A DNA stretch of 64,000 nt from the NCBI GenBank assembly GCA_016745215.1, contig CP050890.1, positions 3,658,001 through 3,722,000 of the forward strand, written 5' to 3'. The translations under genes were made by a program, and so were the position numbers. The stretch is from Thiohalocapsa sp. PB-PSB1 (GTDB taxonomy: Bacteria > Pseudomonadota > Gammaproteobacteria > Chromatiales > Chromatiaceae). This document shows positions 62,701-64,000 of this stretch, one piece after another; the stretch's first letter is position 1; every line of letters begins with the position of its first letter. The notes beneath the pieces are model-generated. The model did no database searches and was not told the origin of the DNA. It saw nothing but the letters and a program-made list of their open reading frames with translations.

Positions 62701-63454
62701 AGAATTCATATTTTGTCAGTTTTGCGATGAGAAGGTGCCGTTAGTAGAGTTCTTGGAGCAAGCCCAAGACACGAACGCGGTAGCCAAGAAAATTTTGGAG
62801 ATGGAATTAACGGCCACGCAGAGTCTTGAAAGGCAATCCCTAGAGCAACTTCTTGTGGGACACATGATGGCGATATGTTTAGAAGCTGATCAGGTGTTTG
62901 TGCATCTCCGGGGTCCGGCTTGTGGGATCGACGGCGTGGTCCATTTTAAGCGTGATGTCGGGAGCGTGTCAGAGAAAAGAATTTATTTGCACCTCGCGTG
63001 CCGGGACGTCGTGCGGATAGTAGGAGCGTCAAGCGACAGGTTGGATCTGCTTGTCGTGGACGATTGCTTTATTGGCGAGTTGGACGAGCAAGACAGCGAT
63101 ATCTTTGTGGTCACTCGGATCACGAACGATGAGTCAGGTGAAGATCTTATTGTTTGGGGTAATGCGGGAGAAACCCTAAGGCAGACCTTAGCTGAGTATG
63201 AGCCGAGGGTTTTGGCAGCAGAACAAGCTTGCGCAGTAGCGAAGGCTGATTTAGACAGTCACAAAAAGCGTACCAAAGAGGAACACGAAGCTGCGCGAAA
63301 ACGGTATATGGATACGACGCAAGGTTTGCATGCGGTTCGACAAGAGCTATACCGTGCTAAGCACCAGATTTCGCTTGAGATAGAGCAAGTAAATCTCCGG
63401 GCTCTTTGGGGTCAACGGGACCGGGCGTTTGACGAAGGCGGAAAAAGTGCGTAG
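59744..63454 (+). CDS. TIR-WD40-Roc/COR GTPase with zinc ribbon and DUF4365-like domain (candidate defence protein)
   Basis: A 1236-residue protein; ATG at 59744 was chosen over an in-frame TTG two codons earlier. Residues 1-137 are a TIR domain (DCFISHNSADKPFARTLAKR; VWFDEWAIEPGD; SSAALSSDWVILE, with Glu83 in the place of the NAD-hydrolysing Glu). About 190-480 is a WD40 propeller of roughly seven blades (VKVWSLDTRSCVGTLEGHTG). About 500-690 is a Roc-type GTPase: P-loop GEGAVGKTS at ~507, DLAGQED at ~568, and SQID in place of NKxD. A COR-like winged-helix region follows to ~950, then a zinc ribbon (CPSCRRP, CQFCDEK) at ~964-1005. About 1040-1150 resembles DUF4365 (CGIDGVVHFKRDVGSVSEKR), with the usual Q-x-K changed to HLA. 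A coiled coil closes the chain. Likely a STAND-like sensor whose TIR end acts when the propeller detects something. Confidence 0.85.
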   Translation: MSPTQPSQFNFDCFISHNSADKPFARTLAKRLDDAGLRVWFDEWAIEPGDDIFLKIEHGLQTSRILILCLSSAALSSDWVILERNTVLFRDPANTQRRFVPILLDKCDLPDTLRRYSYIDFTADPDAAFRKLYSACGKSQEIAAHPLLPATVAAKNTDAFSGDQTELHPETKLVPAYGPLLVDIDEPYLAFQASLLGHTAGLVHCKAYKESGLLLSTDKEYSIRLWALGSLEHQATFAYATRGVNAPCITSDGRYLLSSSFDNVVAVWDVRRGIQVASLVGHTSRVVVICSLPDTAVAVSFSADSTIRVWDLDKMECIRSLKHTPDPINAGSISKDGSLAVTGHESGAVAVWNLTDASFLFSFNGHSAPPTGVAFAPDCEMVLSCSSDMTVKVWSLDTRSCVGTLEGHTGPVVAMALAPNGRLLATVGSTDHTLRLWDWKTGECLQVLLLDEGGLATALCFDPDATRLFVGASSPSRLQVYSVVREYRPSLGRTHLSKHVIAKVVLVGEGAVGKTSLAHRLIADRYVVSDRTHGMNVWRLPFPNADQQVSETKVRADDENIEKEALLWDLAGQEDYRLIHRLFLDDTALAIVVVNPQAIDPFGDAEDWIKSLDAATRDRARHGLTARILVFSQIDVGGLKVSNAKVERFYKRHEFAGWVPTSARSGEGCSDSASPSGTSELKKMIADIIPWKQLPWTRTPEMLNCLKEAVMEVRERYGVSLLRFVELFQRVQYALPNLEFDERSVRTALKLLGNHGIVKSLMFGDLVLLRPDLLNGYASAIIRAARAHVDEIGCVREEAIFSDGFDFTGVQRLDRTDEELLLRALVQTLLQKSMCIAEDTAEGRQLVFPSQYRRDRPVLDEPNAFVSYSFSGEWQTVWTTLLVRLWYSQQFSKKELWRNAAELETRGCSKVGLSIRHDRGTGRASVSIFFEEGVSDDLKILLVEYVFQHLQKHCVHIERDLHYVCPSCRRPVTDLEAVRERLSTSKEFIFCQFCDEKVPLVEFLEQAQDTNAVAKKILEMELTATQSLERQSLEQLLVGHMMAICLEADQVFVHLRGPACGIDGVVHFKRDVGSVSEKRIYLHLACRDVVRIVGASSDRLDLLVVDDCFIGELDEQDSDIFVVTRITNDESGEDLIVWGNAGETLRQTLAEYEPRVLAAEQACAVAKADLDSHKKRTKEEHEAARKRYMDTTQGLHAVRQELYRAKHQISLEIEQVNLRALWGQRDRAFDEGGKSA

Positions 63455-63671
63455 AGGCCAGCGGGCCACCAACGGGGTCCGGTCTCTGTGCTGATGGCCA
63501 AGCACTAGCGAGGCTTCGCCTCAGACCGACGAGCCTTGAGGCGGGGGAAGACGAAAACCAGGGACGAAAACCAGGGACAGACAGAAAACCAGGACAGAAA
63601 ACCAGGGACAGACCACGATTTTCTGAAAACCAGAAAAACCAGGGACAGACCACGGTTTTCTTGTTTCCACG
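63455..63671. repeat. REP cluster 3 beside the RAYT gene
   Basis: GGGACAGACCACGATTTTCT and GGGACAGACCACGGTTTTCT, with repeated AAAACCAGGGAC words, fill 63545-63665. They lie next to a REP-associated tyrosine transposase gene, the usual place for its substrates. Confidence 0.8.
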
Positions 63672-64000
63672 TTAGATTGGCAACTTCCGCTTAAGCTGAT
63701 CGTCGTCGGGTGCCTCTTTCCTCGGTCGTCCGGACTTGCCGGGCCAGGTACGGCGGCCGACCATCGAGGCGATTTGCCGCTGGAAACGCTCGCTGCCGAG
63801 CGCGAAGGCGCCGTTGGTCGCATCTCGAATGGCTGTAAGATCGCCCTCCGGGATCTCATCGGCGAAGAGGCTCAGGTAGCGAGCGCGGCGCGCTTCCTCG
63901 CCCTCGGCGAGGGCGCAATCAATCGAGTGCGGAACGACGACCGGATCGCCGACGCCCAAAGCGTTGCAACGGTAGCTCGACCAAGGATCATCGCCCGCGG
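63672..64000 (-). CDS. REP-associated tyrosine transposase (RAYT), C-terminal part; runs off the window
   Basis: The frame is open to the right edge. It reads GDDPWSSYRCNALGVGDPVV, then the PHSIDCALAEGEEARRARYL segment, then LFADEIPEGDLTAIRDATNG and AFALGSERFQRQIASMVGRR, ending GRPRKEAPDDDQLKRKLPI. This is the characteristic C-terminal half of TnpA-REP (Y1, IS200/IS605-related) proteins. The HUH and Tyr residues lie beyond the window. Such proteins cut and join REP hairpins, and REP cluster 3 directly follows the stop. Confidence 0.88.
   Translation of the reverse strand, partial: AGDDPWSSYRCNALGVGDPVVVPHSIDCALAEGEEARRARYLSLFADEIPEGDLTAIRDATNGAFALGSERFQRQIASMVGRRTWPGKSGRPRKEAPDDDQLKRKLPI

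Overview
The window looks like chromosome of a nitrogen-fixing, salt-adapted gammaproteobacterium. The nif gene order, the Wza/Wzb/Wzc export genes, the PEP-CTERM/IPTL-CTERM exported proteins and the two-enzyme glycine betaine pathway together suggest a purple sulfur bacterium of the Chromatiales (Thiohalocapsa- or Halochromatium-like). That placement is inference; no rRNA gene or other taxonomic marker is present.

Layout. 1-12.7 kb: end of a 2Fe-2S/flavin oxidoreductase, a GH13 glucan hydrolase, a pta pseudogene broken by two small transposable elements next to an intact ackA, two exported proteins, a PQQ-type sugar dehydrogenase, a cyclic-nucleotide-binding protein and an RRM protein. 12.8-19.1 kb: a tyrosine-kinase-controlled polysaccharide export set (wzb-wza-wzc) with a PEP-CTERM protein beside it. 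19.4-24.6 kb: a class II histone-deacetylase-like enzyme, relics, and a PatZ-type protein acetyltransferase. 24.7-34.5 kb: a minus-strand nif cluster (FAD/rhodanese oxidoreductase, nifU, nifS, two coupled small unknown genes, nifV, a helical-repeat gene, nifW, nifZ, nifM). Three -24/-12 promoters and one NifA-type site are visible by eye, so nifUS, the small-gene pair and nifVWZM look like separate sigma54 transcription units.

36-59.6 kb lies between two copies of one IS4-like element in the same orientation. It holds a single 11.6-kb gene for a repetitive exported protein with 28 SdrD/CnaB-like domains in an A-B-B-A arrangement, the GSMT/SDMT betaine operon, an ISAzo13 remnant, an IS5 element, two near-identical IS91-like elements and a ParE-type toxin-antitoxin pair. 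59.7-63.5 kb: directly beyond the truncated IS4 end is a 1236-residue TIR-WD40-Roc/COR-zinc ribbon-DUF4365-like protein, the best candidate for an immune (anti-phage) system here. The right edge enters a REP-associated tyrosine transposase gene with REP sequences beside it.

The window is also rich in short non-autonomous repeats. They include a ~155-bp palindromic family (R1-R8) whose ends often form the stop codon of the neighbouring gene, a 132-bp MITE with 8-bp target duplications, a CTAG-bounded palindromic MITE, a 160-bp MITE with 12-bp flanking repeats, and REP hairpins. No tRNA, rRNA or CRISPR array was recognised. All homology statements come from reading the sequence; no database search was run.
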